Below, in pieces: positions 1-11,877 of a stretch of 64,000 bases of DNA. Every line of letters starts with the position of its first letter. Position 1 is the stretch's first letter. Made by a program: the position numbers and the translations under genes. Below the pieces are notes generated by a model that did not search any database, was not told the origin of the DNA, and was given only the letters and a program-made list of their open reading frames with translations. The stretch covers positions 45,943,832 through 46,007,831 of the forward strand of contig NC_132930.1 in assembly GCF_047675955.1 (NCBI RefSeq), given 5' to 3'. Source of the DNA: Chlorocebus sabaeus. Lineage: Eukaryota > Chordata > Mammalia > Primates > Cercopithecidae.

Positions 1-1640
1 GAGCAGCCTGCTTCCATCTTAGGACAGCTCTGATTATTTTCAGCACAGTACACAGTTCTGGTGCTCTGCTGTGTCAGGTTCCGTGCTGTGCTTGGGGTCA
101 CAGATAAATCAGCCTTGGGCAGTGCCTGGCCACAGGAGCTGAGGGTGCCTGTGCTGGCTTGGGGCAGAAGGAAGGGCTTCCTGTGGAGGGGGCTTCTGCC
201 CTGGCCTTGACAGCACAGGGAAGGCTTCCTGGGCCATTTCCCCACTGCTTTATGGGCCACCCCTCCCCACCTCAGATGGGCTGCCAGAGTCCGGGACCCT
301 GTGGCCAGTGCATCCTCCACTGACCCACCGAGCCTCACCCCAGACCTCCCTAACATGGGTAGCTGTCCTTTGGAGACCTCCAGTGATTTCTCAGGGTGTT
401 CAACAGAATTTGAAAGCCTTTTGTTTTATTTCACCTTGATATCACCCCTGAGGGTTGAGTGCTATGGTTTCCCCACTTTGCAGATGACAAAGCGGAGGCC
501 GTGGGAGCAGATGCGGCTCCCCAGGTCTCCAAGGAGTGGCCGGTAGACTGGGGCTTGGGCTCAGGCCTTACCCTATCCGGTCTCTGCCCACAGTGACCAC
601 CTTTGCGGTAGCCACCCACCCCAACAAAGACCACAGGGGGCCCCTGGCAGGATGCTGGGGCTTCTTTCCCTAAGGTGGTCACCTCCCTGGGGACCCCCGT
701 CACCCACACTTTCCCGCTGTCGGGGGCTGCTGTTTCCCATGTAGCCTATTTGGGATGCGCACCCCAGTGCTAATCAACCCTTCACCCCAGCACCCAGCAT
801 GGCGAATGAATGAAGGAATCCCTGTCTCCATGAGGCAGGCAGTTTTCCTTCAGTTAAAACACTGAGACCCAGCAAGCACCTGTGCCCGGCTCTCACCCGA
901 GCCACTCCACCCTGCGTTGCTGCTTCTCATTTGCTGAGCCCTGAATATGTGCATGGCTCCAAAGGGCCACAGAGTGACACAGCTTCTGTCCCCAGCTGTG
1001 GCCAGAGGTTATGGAAACCACAGACACCACGCATCACCTGCTCTCATGCCCGCGTGGAAAGTATGGGCAGGACCATAGGTGGCGGGTGCCCATGTGTGAG
1101 GTGTGACATGCTCTCTAAGGCCACCCTTGCCATCCTCAGGTTTGATACCTTGTATTTCAGCTGCTTCCAGGTAGAATCCAGAGAATGTTCTGGGTAGGAA
1201 TGGTTGATTCAACAAAAGTAATTTATGCCCACGATTTGTGAATCTGACCAGAACAGACAAGTGCTTCAGAGCTGGAGGGAGTTCAGAGATGTTTTGTTTT
1301 GTTTGGCTTTGAGGTTTTTTTAATAGGAAAATGAAGAAGAGTCCTTAACATGTTTGGGAAAATAAACTAAGAATGCTTATATTTGCCCTGACCCTGGGAG
1401 CTTCCTCCAGCTTCCTGCGTCGATCCCGATTCCCAAGTATTTGTGGAAGGCAGGGATGCAGGCTGAGCCGTCCTCGCCACTGTCCACAGCCCTGGAATGT
1501 TTGTTTTGGAACCTGGACACCTTGGGCCCAAACTCAGCAAGATCTGCTATGTTTTCTTCTCGAGTTTTCTCCTCCCAGAAAGCTTCTGATTTAAACCAGA
1601 AATTTGTCATGGGAGGCTATGGACCTGGACTAAGATTTAT
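1..1640. other. Single-copy GC-rich DNA, no gene seen
   Basis: No repeat family, exon or RNA gene is recognisable. A weak MIR-like stretch may lie at about 450-540, where a 'ccccactttgcagatgacaaag' type motif resembles the MIR core, but it is too diverged to call. Open frames of 73-97 codons occur on both strands and overlap one another, as expected by chance in GC-rich DNA. Confidence 0.5.
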
Positions 1641-1649
1641 AACTGTGAG

Positions 1650-2060
1650 TAAGTCAAGGTACAGGTGATGCTGCTGTAACAGGAAGACCACAGAGCACAG
1701 CAGCTTGAGCAAGATAAAAGATCCTTTCTGTCCCACATGGAAGTCTGGGCAGGACTTCCTGGCCCCTTCTGCCTTTTCCCTGCCATCCCCAGTGGGCAGC
1801 CCCAGTTTTAGGCCCCTTCTGCCTTTTCCCTGCCATCCCCAGTGGGCAGCTTGGGCCCTGGCACCACGTCCATGGCCTCACAATGGTGGGATTGGGGCCC
1901 ATGGCCCTTCCATCATGGGGCAGCCTCACCTCGAGGTTGTGTTCCTCCCTTATGCTGATGCCCCATTGGCCAGAACTTGGTCACATCCCCACCCCTAATG
2001 TAGTGGAAGCTGGGAAATGTAGTCTTTACATGGCAGCCATATTCCCAGATCAATATCCTA
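1650..2060. repeat. Interspersed repeat remnant, family unassigned
   Basis: The stretch starts near 'gctgctgtaacaggaag' and contains 'cattggccagaacttggtca' and 'gctgggaaatgtagtcttta'. These phrases recur in a common mammalian interspersed repeat that I recognise but cannot name with certainty. A tandem duplication lies inside it. It is followed almost directly by a MER5A element. A RepeatMasker run would settle the family. Confidence 0.4.
1761..1850. repeat. Tandem duplication, 50-bp period, two copies
   Basis: A 40-base block at 1761-1800 is repeated without any difference at 1811-1850, with 10 bases between. Perfect identity in an otherwise old, diverged repeat implies a recent duplication or recent homogenisation. 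Confidence 0.9.
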
Positions 2061-2071
2061 TCACTGTAGAA

Positions 2072-2283
2072 CAGGATTTCTCCACCTGTGCATTACTGAC
2101 ATTTTGGGCTGCACTCGTCTTTGTCATGGGGGCTGCCCTGTGCATTGTAGGAAGTTTGGCAGCTTCCCTGTCCTCCACCCACTAGATACTAGGAGCACTC
2201 CTCAGTTGCGACAACCGAATATGTCTTCAGATATTGCCAGATAACCCCTGGGGGGCAAAACCACCCCCAGTTGCAAACCACTG
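2072..2283 (-). mobile_element. MER5A: MER5A, non-autonomous hAT-Charlie DNA transposon
   Basis: The element matches MER5A over its whole length, read on the minus strand. Landmarks on the plus strand are 'actgacattttgggctg', 'ccactagatactaggagca', 'gttgcgacaaccga' and the terminal 'ttgcaaaccactg', which is a mutated copy of the hAT terminal repeat. The left end is 'caggatttctcca'. No clean 8-bp target duplication is visible. It is a fossil with no coding capacity. Confidence 0.85.
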
Positions 2284-2507
2284 GGCAGATCAAGGGCCTG
2301 CAACTCCAGGGCTGCAGCACCCAGGCCAGAGGAGGGCTGGGAGGGTGGTCCGTGGCACATATCCTATCAGAAGGAAACAGCTACCTTGCAAGTCCACCCT
2401 GCCAGTTCTCATGCAGGAAGAGGGACAGAGATCTGGATCTTCATGGGAAATATACTAATTGTTTTCTGATAGCATGTAATTAACAAAACAGAGAGAAAGA
2501 AAACTGT

Positions 2508-2835
2508 CATTATGGAATGAATTGTGTCCCCCCAGAAAGCTATGTCCATGTCCTAACCCCCAGCACACGTGAACGTGATCTTATTGGATTGGGGCGCACC
2601 CTAATCCAGTATGACTGGTGTCCTTATTAGGAGAGGAGACACACAGGGAGGGAGGGGGAGAGTGGAGAGATGGGGTCACGGCCAAAGAACTCCTGGAATC
2701 AGGGAAGGATCCCCCCATGGAGCCTTCGGGGGGAGCACAGTGCTGCCAACACCTTGACCTCAGACTTCTGGCCTCCATTGCTGCGATAATAAATTTCTAT
2801 TGCTTTAAGCCACTAATCGAATTTGCTGGAGACAG
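2508..2835 (+). mobile_element. MLT1-type solo LTR (ERVL-MaLR)
   Basis: The start 'tatggaatgaattgtgtcc' and the phrases 'cctaacccccagcac', 'gtatgactggtgtccttat' and 'cttctggcctcca' follow the MLT1B-like LTR consensus in order. A polyadenylation signal 'aataaatttctattg' precedes 'tttaagccacta' near the 3' end. It is shorter than a full LTR because of an internal deletion. No internal retroviral sequence is attached, so it is a solo LTR. Confidence 0.8.
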
Positions 2836-2907
2836 AATGAGGCTCCGCACACACGTGCTGATAGGCGAGTATGCACGCCCAGCCGCCACTGATGGACATG
2901 CTCACTC

Positions 2908-3010
2908 TCCATTCATTCAACAAATGTTTATGAAGTGCTCACTCTGTGTTGGACACTGTCTGAGACCTAGGGATATATCAGTGAACAAAGTGGACTCCTA
3001 GAGCCTAAAA
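2908..3010 (+). mobile_element. L2 LINE 3' fragment
   Basis: The order 'cattcattcaacaaatgttta', 'tgaagtgctcactctgtgt', 'tggacactgtctgagaccta' and 'cagtgaacaaagt' is the well-known L2 3' end (mobility region close to the LINE tail). About 100 bp survive. Confidence 0.65.
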
Positions 3011-3019
3011 GGTTGTCAA

Positions 3020-3810
3020 CTGAAGAATGACAAGGTTCCTAAGTTTGGAAAGGAGAGCCTTATTCCTCATAAAGGGATGAAGCCTGCAGGGCAGCCATTC
3101 TGATGGCTGGGAAGCGTAGCTTCAGGAAAGAAGCTGGAAACAGACGTTTTGAGGGAGAGGCAAAGGGAACAGGAAGGTTCCCTTTGCTGAGCAGGGGAGG
3201 CTAATGTACATATTCGACAAGCTATCGCAGGAATCATGAATATCCATGAAAGGAGACACACGTGCGTGCACTTGAGCGTCCTGCCTCTCCATAGGACCCA
3301 CATTCAAGACATGGCAATGGCAACATGACCTGAGGGTGGAGTTTTCCGCCCTCTGATGTGAAAAGGTGAAGCAGAAGAGACGGAAACCCTTTCTACACAT
3401 CCCCCGCAGACTGGCCAGAAGCTCTCTGTGGCCCGTGGTCTCCTACCAGGAAGGAACGCTGGCTGGTTGCTGTGTCAAACTGGCACCAGGGAGGGGCAGG
3501 TCAGGCGTTGGTTGAAACCAGGGCGGAGTCTTTTGGAAGAGCCAGTTTCTCTGCAGCCCTGAGGGAGGAAGCCCAGGGATGGTTAGCAAGGGAGGGAGGG
3601 GGTACAACGGGGTGGGTCCCACCTCCCTCCCATCATGGTGGGAACTCAGCTTCCAAGTTTCTCTGGGGTCCCCTTGGCCAAGGGGTGGTCTGCTCAGTCT
3701 GTTGGGGATCTTAGGATTTCATTTTTATTTCTCACGATGAAGGAAGTGAGAGCGCTCTGCGAAGGATGAAGTCCTTCAGGGATGTATTTGCCTTTTCTCT
3801 GGTTGGAAGG
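3020..3810. other. Single-copy DNA, nothing recognised
   Basis: No repeat or exon signal was recognised. The base composition becomes purine-rich around 3480-3620. Confidence 0.4.
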
Positions 3811-3936
3811 TGGTTGGAGTTGGGGTCAGGGCTGGGGTTGGGATGTTGATGGGGTTAGGTTAGGGTTGGAGTAGGGTTGGGTGCTGATGGGGTTAGGTAG
3901 GGTGAGGATTAGGGTCAGGGTTGGGGTGCTGATGGC
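3811..3936 (+). repeat. Degenerate G-rich TTAGG-containing tandem repeat
   Basis: The segment is G- and T-rich and contains 'ggggttaggttagggttgg', 'gttaggtagggtgagg' and 'ttagggtcagggttgg'. The phrase 'gctgatggggttagg' or a close variant starts near 3845 and 3882, and a truncated form appears at 3928. These spacings of 37 and 46 bp point to an irregular minisatellite. It resembles a decayed interstitial telomere-like repeat, but exact TTAGGG tandem copies are not present. Confidence 0.6.
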
Positions 3937-4124
3937 ATCAAAGCACAGTGGGATTGGAACGCAGACTCTCACCTGTTCCTCCTTCTGTTGCCAGCCTCCT
4001 GTGTCCCTTTCCTTACTTCCCTCTGCCCAGCCCCTGACCTCCTGGCTCTTATGTTGGTCTGGTGCTCTATGACCTTCTGATGTGCTGAGGGACTCACCCC
4101 AGGACTCAGTTTGTCTCGCTGACA

Positions 4125-4500
4125 AATGAGTGGGTTGGCTCTGATTTCTCGAAAGGCTCTCCCACTTCTAAAAAGTCTAATTTGGTAAGATCTTCTTCAA
4201 GTGAGCAGGAACTATCAGCTCTTGTTATGCAGGAACACGGGAGTACAAAGGTACTTTCGAAATGGAGCCAGAACAAAAGATGAGGTAGACTGCATCAGGC
4301 TCGGTATTATACTTAGAGAAACTATTTAAAAACCCAAGTACTGTTTAGTGCAGTGTTCATTGGAATTGCCCTGGGAAACCGTGTTTGACTTTAACAAAAG
4401 CTTTGTATCGACAGGACGTGTTACCGCTCAATTTCTAGGAAAGAGCGGTAATTAGATGCCTCACACCAGATATTGTTTCAATTACAGAAAAAAAAAATAC
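4125..4500. other. AT-richer single-copy island
   Basis: This stretch is clearly richer in A and T than its GC-rich neighbours and matches no repeat I know. It ends in a run of A. Such islands in gene-poor DNA are sometimes conserved regulatory elements, but nothing in the bases alone proves that. Confidence 0.3.
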
Positions 4501-7010
4501 AAATCCTGTGAGGAGGCACATTCCCCCTTTTCATGACCAAGGAGGCGCACTTCCCAGTGCCAGGTCACAGGACCCTCGCCTGGCTGCCACTTGGAGTTCC
4601 GCCCCTGCCCCTCGTAGCTGGGAGGGAAGGGAGAAGATGAAGTGCAGGTATCTTTGGGAAAGTTACAGCACCAGCTGCAAGGCCCACCGGTGCCCAGGAG
4701 GGGCATTCCACCGCCCCCACACCCCCCACCCCCCACCAGCCAGCCCTAAGCACCAGGCCCTGGGGGGCAGAGGGACCACAACTGCGTGCCTCAGGTGCCA
4801 TTCTGCCTCTGCCCCCTGCCCTCCCTCAGTGTGTCAGGGGGCTGGCCGCAGGCATTCGGCCTCAGGGGAGCTGCCTAAGCCCAGGCCAGATGGGCCTCGC
4901 CAGGAGGGACCTTCCAGAGATCTCCCGTGCTGTTTGGGCAGGAGTGAAGCCCAGCCAGGAGCCCCCAGGGATGGCTGGGAGCCTGTGCCCCTCCTCACGC
5001 CTCCTGCCCCACAGGTGCCACTCCAGGAGACCAGGCTGTGCTCTGTCCCCGTGCTCCCAATGCCCTCCCGCAAGAATGCCTTGGCACAGAATGCCCATCC
5101 CACCCTGGCCGTCTTGGCCTGCTCTTCTTTAGCCCCCAAGAACAGCCCAGCCGTCTCCTCCAGGAAGCCCTCCTGCACCCCTGGAAGGGTTGGGTGACCC
5201 TGGGCTCCTCAGGACGCCTGAGGGCTGCCAAGGCCCCAGCATGGCATGGGGATGAGGGGACATGAGCTCATTCTTTGGGTGCCTCTTGTGCCTTCCGGGA
5301 CGACTCAGGGCAGAGACCTGGGACCAGTTGGGATCCTCAGGAATGGCTGGCAGGTGGGTGTGGAGGTGGGGAGAGTGAGCGTCTTCAGTCCTGCTGGCTC
5401 TCGGGCAGGTTCTGGGCTGGGAGTGGCCAGGCCAACCCCCTCCCGTCTTGGCTGGCAGATTCAGCCAAAGGCGACCTGCAGGAGGCCCCCAGGTCAAACT
5501 GCAGGGTGTGCTGAGCCTCGGTGTTCTAGGGGACAGCAGTGGAGGGGCCCTGGGCTGGGACATGAGGTGACCGGCCTGGTGGGAGGGGACAGGGACACAG
5601 ACAGGGTAGCCTGGCTCGCCTTGCTCCTGGTCTCTACCTGGGCCTCCTTTTCCCAGCTGTTCCCCCGGCTGAGATTTGAGGTGTGGGGCAGAGGTGGGGT
5701 GTGGCCTCCCTGGGGCCCTCCCTGCCAGGCCGGGCTCAGGCAGGGCTGCCACCCTCTTGGGAGGCCTCTAGCACTGCTGGCTTCCCCCAGGCCCCGGCGT
5801 GGTGCCGGCCCTCACCGTTGCTGACTTCCCTATGGGGTCGCTTGTCCCTTGCTCCACACAACCCACCACCTTCTCCCAGGACCCCGCAGAATCCACCCCG
5901 AGTGGAGAGTGGTGCAGGCCCCTTGAAGGGTTCTTGGAGACACCAGGCACCTGGCTGCGTTCCTGCTGCACACCCTTACGTTGGGAACTGAGCCAGCCTG
6001 CCGTCCAACTCCAGTCCTCAGCAGGCATGCTCTGCAGGTTCAAGCGGGGCCAGTCCCTGGAAAGGAGGGAAGCCCCAGCTGCCCAACCCCAGCTCACGCT
6101 GGCGTGGTGGCATTCAGTCGTTGCTTCAGTTTCATTATCAGTCCTGCCAGGGAGCACTCTCTGGTGGAGGACTCTTCCCAAGTAACCATCCTGCTCCCAG
6201 GCCGGGAACCCCATGCTGTTGAAGTATAAAAGAGTGGAGCGTGCATGAGGAAGGCCAGCACTCTGGGCCGCCTGTGGGGAGGCCAAGGTCACAGGTGCTA
6301 TCTCCCCACATCTGTGCCCGACTTAGTGGAGCATTTCCATTGACCGTCCCGCCTTGGTGACTGCCCTAGCAACTGGCTGCCTGCAGGCCTGCCCACGGCT
6401 ATGCTGTGCTCCCTGGCCAGGCATCCCACAAGCTGTTGGAGTTCCTGAGAAAGCTGCAAAGGGACAGGATCGTTTCTGAACAAACGTGTGGCAGGACCCT
6501 CCTGCTCCTACTTCCGTGTCCAGAGTGGCTGCCCAAGGCCTTATGTCTGCAGGTGCAGGGCCGCCCTGAGCCATGGTCAAATGGACCATGGGCCCCGGAC
6601 GACATTGCTTCTTGCTGGATTCTGCCAACCAGGAGCACTCAGGTGGGACTCAGGAAGTTTGGAAGCTGAGGGTGTGGTCCTGTGACTGCTTCTTCACCAG
6701 AGCGGGGCAGACACATGGGCATGTCCCACCGGCTGTGGCCCCCTGAGATCTACTCTTGCTGGTGACAAAGGTGGCGGCCAGGGCCCAGCTTTCCTGCAGC
6801 CCCTGACCCTGGCCATCATTGCTGGCCCCCCCGGACAGTCCCTGAGCATCAGGTCCATGGGGCACATTCTGGTGTCAGCTGGGAGGGGGACAGAAAGTCA
6901 GAGACCAGTGAGGAAGAGGAGAAAGGACGGGTAAAATAGAAAGGACAGGGCTAGACAGTGCATGGCCCTGACCCCTTTCAACAGTGCCCAGTGGGTAGGG
7001 CGGGGCAGGT
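4500..7010. other. GC-rich single-copy DNA, no supported gene
   Basis: Long open frames exist on both strands (for example 4508-5197 plus and 5129-5752 minus). They overlap each other, have no domain, and are rich in Pro, Gly, Ser and Arg as expected from random GC-rich DNA. A C-rich run lies at 4713-4740. No repeat was recognised. Confidence 0.45.
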
Positions 7011-7012
7011 GT

Positions 7013-7039
7013 CACACACACACACACACACACACACAC
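7013..7039. repeat. (CA)n microsatellite, about 13 units
   Basis: Uninterrupted CA dinucleotides. Likely polymorphic in length. Confidence 0.95.
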
Positions 7040-8640
7040 GACATGGCTCTGCAGGGCTCAGGGCTGTGGCAGCAGGGGCCAGGGCTCTGGACTCATATTT
7101 GCTACAGGTGACACTCTTGGCATGTAGTGAAACCAACCAACAGGTGGAAGGGAGGGAGCACGCATGTGGGGCGATGCCGGGCACAGGCCCTCTGACTCCG
7201 CTGGCCTCGGGCTGGGGTTTCACAGACCTTGCCCATCCACACACGGTGACGGCTGACGGCTGTTTGCTGAATCCTCACTCCTGGACCACAGCCCACTCTG
7301 TCTCTGATGTTTCCAGAGGGAGCTGAGCAGGGCCCGCCCCATGGGATGGAGGCACTGCCCATCGGGACCAGCATTCATGCGGGTTTTGGAAAATCTGGGC
7401 CCTTGTCTCATTAAGCCATTAGGAGTGGGTAGCCATGGAAACCATGGCACTCGGGTATTCAACACGAATGAATATTTATTCAATTAGCAGGGCAGGGGTG
7501 CTAGGCAGACGTGGCTCTAGCTGTGACTGGATGGTGGGAGCTCCCAGGAGCAAGAGCCACCTTTTAGAGGGTCCACCACAGCCGGGAACTTCACCTACAT
7601 GATCTGATTAATCTCTGCAGTGATCCCTTGACACAGTCACCGCCGTCCCGTGGTGTGGAAGAGAAGGCTCGGAAAAGCCAAGCAGGACATGAGGCCCAGA
7701 GGGTCTGCCCAGGAGACATGGCAAATGGCCCTTCCACCTCTGGGGTCCCTGGGCTGGCAGCTGACACTCTGTGTCTTAGTTCCCCTGCTTGATGGCCGTG
7801 GGTCCTCGAGCAGCTGATTTGAACTCCCTGTGCCCTTGTGGGCCATCTGGGCTGGGCCCAACCTAACGCCTGCTCAGGTTGCTGGTGGAACTGGAGGGGC
7901 CTGTGTGTCCTGTGCCTGGCCCAGGGCCTGGCACACAGTAGGAGCTCGGCCAGCGCCAGCTCCAGTTGGAAAGAACAAGGAGAGCCCAGGGCACCCAGGA
8001 GCCTGGAAATGTCCCTGGAAGCTCTTCCCAGTGGCACACGGTGGTGGGGGAGTCGGGGGAGCCTCTGGTCTGAGTCTGCACTGCCCAACTGGTGCTTCTG
8101 GAAGCCTTGGGGACTCATTCCCATGCCCTGCATGTAGGGGCGTGTGTGGGTGTGCACCCACGTCTATATTTGTTGCTCAAGGCCAGGGGCCACCTTTCTC
8201 ATGAGACACGGATGGCTTTGCAGATCTTGGTTTTTCTGTTCTGTCCCTGCTGCTGGAGCTGGCAGCAATGCACAGCCTGTGTCTGTTGTTTGCATCTCCC
8301 TGCCTCCTGCACGCACGCAGGGCCACAGCCTTTGGGGGTCAGACCCTCTGGGTCGTCTGCCTGGTCCTGGTACATCTCCCACCCACAAGCCGCTAGAACT
8401 GCTGGGCCCGTCACTTAGTTTTGTAAATAAAGTTTTATTGGAAAGCAGCTGCACACGTTTGTTCAGGAGCAATGCTGTCCCTGGTTGCTTTCCCACTGCA
8501 AGGGCAGAGCTCAGTGGCCGCAGGGAAGAAAGCGTAGCCGTACAGCCGAAAGTACCGAGTGTCCGGCTCCTTCCAGGTTTTAGCAGTGCAACCTGGTGAC
8601 CACGGAGGATTTCATGAAATTCTGCATCAAGTCACTGATG
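7040..8640. other. Single-copy DNA with weak MIR/L2 traces
   Basis: Possible L2/MIR traces lie at 7455-7640 ('gaatgaatatttattcaatt', 'catgatctgattaatctc') and at 7915-7950 ('ggcctggcacacagtaggag'). They are too short to assign. No exon signal is seen. Confidence 0.35.
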
Positions 8641-8647
8641 TCCTTTC

Positions 8648-9376
8648 AGTGCAAAATGAAATCCTATCTCATACCCATTAGGATGGTGACTAGAACAAAG
8701 GAACAGAAAGTGACAGGTGTTGGCCAGGACATGGGAAGTCGGAGCCCTGGGCAGTTGAGAATGTCAGATGCTGCAGCCGCTGTAGAAAGCAGTGTGGGGC
8801 ATCCACAAAAAAATTAGCCGTGGAATGACCATATGGTCCACCATCCTGCTTCTAGGTATATAACCGAAGAATTGAAATCAAGGTCTTGAGGAGAGGTTCT
8901 TTATACACATGTTCATAGCAGCATTATTTGCAATCGCTGAAAGACAGAAGTCACCCAGATGTCCATCATCAGGTGATGGATAAACACAGTGTGGTCCATC
9001 CATACCATGGAATATTATTCAGCCTTGAAGAGGAAGGACATTCTGACACAGACTGCAACACGGACGGCCCTTGAGGACAGCATGCTCAGTGAAATCAGCC
9101 TGTCACAGAAGGACAAACACTGTCCAATTCCACTTACATGGGATTCCTAGAGCAGTCAAATTCATAGAGACAGAGAATAGAAGGCTGGGTGCCAGGGAGG
9201 CCCTAGAGTTGTTTAATAGGGACAGCTTCTGTTTTACTGAAAACGTCCTGGAGAGGTTTGGTGGTGGTGGCTGCGGGACACAGTGTGGATGTACTGAACA
9301 CTCCTGAACTGGTTTAGATGGTAAATGTTATGTTCTGTATATTTTACTGCAATTAAATTGTTTTTAATTTTGAAAA
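8648..9376 (+). mobile_element. L1M-class LINE-1, 3' end of ORF2 and 3' UTR
   Basis: The order of phrases follows the old mammalian L1 3' end: 'cccattaggatggtgacta', 'aggtgttggccaggacatg', 'gcagccgctgtagaaagcag', 'gttcatagcagcattatttg', 'ccatggaatattattcagcc', 'tcagtgaaatcagcctgtca', then the 3' UTR 'aattcatagagacagagaat' and the tail 'gtatattttactgcaattaa'. About 730 bp remain and the frame is broken by indels, so it is inactive. The absence of the rest of the element is the usual 5' truncation. Confidence 0.9.
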
Positions 9377-9379
9377 AGG

Positions 9380-9925
9380 AAGGCCTTCTGCGTCTCAGGT
9401 GGCAACTGGGTGCTGGCTCAAATGCACTCCCTCTGAGCGAGCTTCTGGGGGCTCGCTGATAGCACAGCCACCCCGCCCAGCTCGGCCTGGAATGCCAGGG
9501 CCCTGGAACACTTGTTAGGAATGGCCTGCAGCCAGGCTCCACCAGGCGGGCATCCAGGGGATATGAGGGGCCACAGCCTGCCCACTCCACTCACCCACTG
9601 GAGAAAGTCTGCGAAGGGTCAGTGTGGGCAGCTCCCCTCATCCAGGGCGGTGCTCAGTTTGAGGTGCCATACTCCCTGGGCAGTGCTCTGAGCCCTGGAC
9701 CCAGCCACCCAGGGCACCAGGCACCAGGGCCAGGCTCCTGCCTCTGCCTGCCCTTTCTGCAGCTGCACTCTGGGCTGACTTCCCTGGGGGAGCTACAAGG
9801 GAGGGTCCCAGGCTCTCCGGAGCTTTGAGGACAGCCTCCAGGAATCTACACGGCAGCAAGCTCCCTGGGGGACTGCCATCCAGGTGGGCCGAGAGACCAC
9901 CATTTGAGAAGCTGCTTCAGAATTC
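9380..9925. other. Single-copy GC-rich DNA, nothing recognised
   Basis: Ordinary sequence between the L1 tail and MIR pieces. No exon or repeat signal. Confidence 0.4.
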
Positions 9926-9929
9926 CCAA

Positions 9930-9990
9930 AGCTTTGTCATTTTCTGATTTCACTTCATCCTCACCACAGCCTGGCAAAATAGGTATCAAG
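9930..9990 (+). mobile_element. MIR SINE core fragment
   Basis: 'cacttcatcctcaccacagc' followed by 'aataggtatcaagattccc' follows the MIR core phrase for 'aatcctcacaacaaccctatgaggtaggt'. Short and diverged. Confidence 0.45.
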
Positions 9991-10054
9991 ATTCCCTTTA
10001 AAAACTTGACAACTTTATTAAGGCTTAATTTATAGAGCACACATTTCACTTGAC

Positions 10055-10165
10055 TGCCATGAAGATCAAATGGAGTCTGGTAAACACTTTATAAACTGTT
10101 AAGTGCAGTGTACACACAGGGGTTTGTTATTATAGCAGATTATTACTGTTATTACTGTACAAGCT
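10055..10165 (-). mobile_element. MIR-like SINE fragment, reverse orientation
   Basis: 'gatcaaatggagtctggtaa', 'cactttataaactgttaagt' and 'gttattatagcagattatta' resemble the reversed 5' half of MIR. It lies close to a MIR fragment in the opposite orientation at 9930-9990. Confidence 0.5.
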
Positions 10166-11239
10166 TTATTATGATGATGGTGGGGTGTTCTTGCATCATT
10201 TATCTCAAGGGTTCCTGGAGGGGTAACTAGGTAGGGGGCATGAGTTGGCTGCTTTGCAAGATTTTTGCAAACAGCAGCGATTTGCTTGCATACGATATCT
10301 GTGTGCCTCACTTAGACGCTTTGGTGGAGAGCAAGGATTTCATTGCTGTTGTTTTTTCAGCATTTTGTTTGGACATAATTTCAAACAACAGAAAAAACAC
10401 AAAAATAAAAATAGTACAAGAACACCAAGACCTTTCACCTGGGTGCAATGACTATGCCCAGCCTGCCCTGTTTATTTTCTCATTGGCTTGCTCGCTGGTG
10501 CGCTGCGGGTGACTTTTCTGAACCATTCGGTATTAAGTTGCACGCATGTATCACACCTCCTTGCCCTTAAAAAGACCCTAGAGACAGACAGCTCTTTCCT
10601 CATCATGGCGAGCTTGCCATCACAGCCGCATCCTAACACAGTCCCCTCTCGCAGCCCTGTTCCCGTCTTGCTGGCTGACCCCAGAATGTCCTTCGCGGCA
10701 CTTGTCTTCCAGCATAGGGCCACTGTGGGGTCAGGTATTGCATTGATGTGTCTTGTCTCTGTGGTTCTCTTCTGTCTGGAGCATTTCCACAGTTTTGGTC
10801 ATGTACACTGCTGACATTTTGGAAGAACACGGGGCTTGTTTTTTAATAGATGGGTCCAGGTTTGGCGTTGTCTGGCAGTTCCCGGGATTGGACGGAGCGT
10901 GCACATCTTCGGCTTCAGTGCCACAGGAGTGTGTGCCTCTCTTGGGCGCAGGATGTCCATCCGCCTCTCGTTGCGCATGTTGTTTCTGATGCGTTGATGG
11001 AGGAGCTGTGGAGTGATCTGCTGGACATCCGCTCAGTGTTTCCTCCCAGCTCAGGGGCACTCTCGGGAGCTGCGGGGGTGGGGACGCTTTCCCACCGTGG
11101 ACACAGCCTGCTTCTCGCCAGAGCTTCCCCTGACTAAGTGTCCATGAATGATGCCGGCCAGAATGTCAGCTTTTGAACCCGGCACTTCCCCCACATTCAC
11201 CAGTTAGCAGCTGGCCTTCTGAAACAACAGCCTTCCGTC

Positions 11240-11475
11240 TCACCTATCATCCATCCATCACCTACCGTATCTGTCTATCCATCTATTTCTCAGTCTCTCG
11301 TCTATCAATCATCTATCTGTGTAATCCATCTACCTACCTATCTACCTACCTGTCACATACCTATCTATCATCTGTCTACCTACCTGTCGCGTACCTACCT
11401 ATCTTGTATGCATCATCTACAAATCACCTACCTATCAATCATCTATCTCTCTGGCCATCAATCACCCGTCATCTA
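11240..11475. repeat. Degenerate (CTAT/CTAC/CATC)n microsatellite
   Basis: Irregular pyrimidine-rich tetranucleotides of the CTAT, CTAC and CATC types run for about 230 bp. The array replaces a short 'atttatttatttattcaatc' type stretch expected at this point of the L1, so it probably grew from it. Confidence 0.85.
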
Positions 11476-11850
11476 CGATAGTATGTTCTTGTGGATCCCC
11501 ATTTTTTTCCCAAGGATTTGTGATTCATGGCTGTACTTCCATATTTTGGTGCTCAAATGGTTCCAAATTTGGTCAGAAGGCGCCCCTCTGTGCTGGCTCT
11601 GGAGTCTGTGACATGCCACCTTTGTTTGTGTGTGTGTGTGCCTCATTTCTTTCTGGCATAACAAGATGTTCCAGGCTATTTTTGTACTTTTCTTGCACCA
11701 GCCCTAAAATCAGCCACTTCTCCGAGAAGCCCTGGTAATTTAATGGGTAATATATTAGCAACCAAGGTCTGGGTGCCAGTGTCAAAGATACAAGGGTTTT
11801 AGGTCTTTCAGCAGATAGACCTAAGAGATGCAGGCAGGCACACCACCCAG

Positions 11851-11877
11851 ACACACACACACACACACACACACACA
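11851..11877. repeat. (AC)n microsatellite, about 13 units
   Basis: Uninterrupted AC repeat inside the minus-strand L1 3' region. Confidence 0.9.

Noticed and set aside
4508..5752. Frames of 229 codons (plus) and 207 codons (minus)
   Set aside because: Overlapping on opposite strands, low-complexity GC-rich composition, no family.
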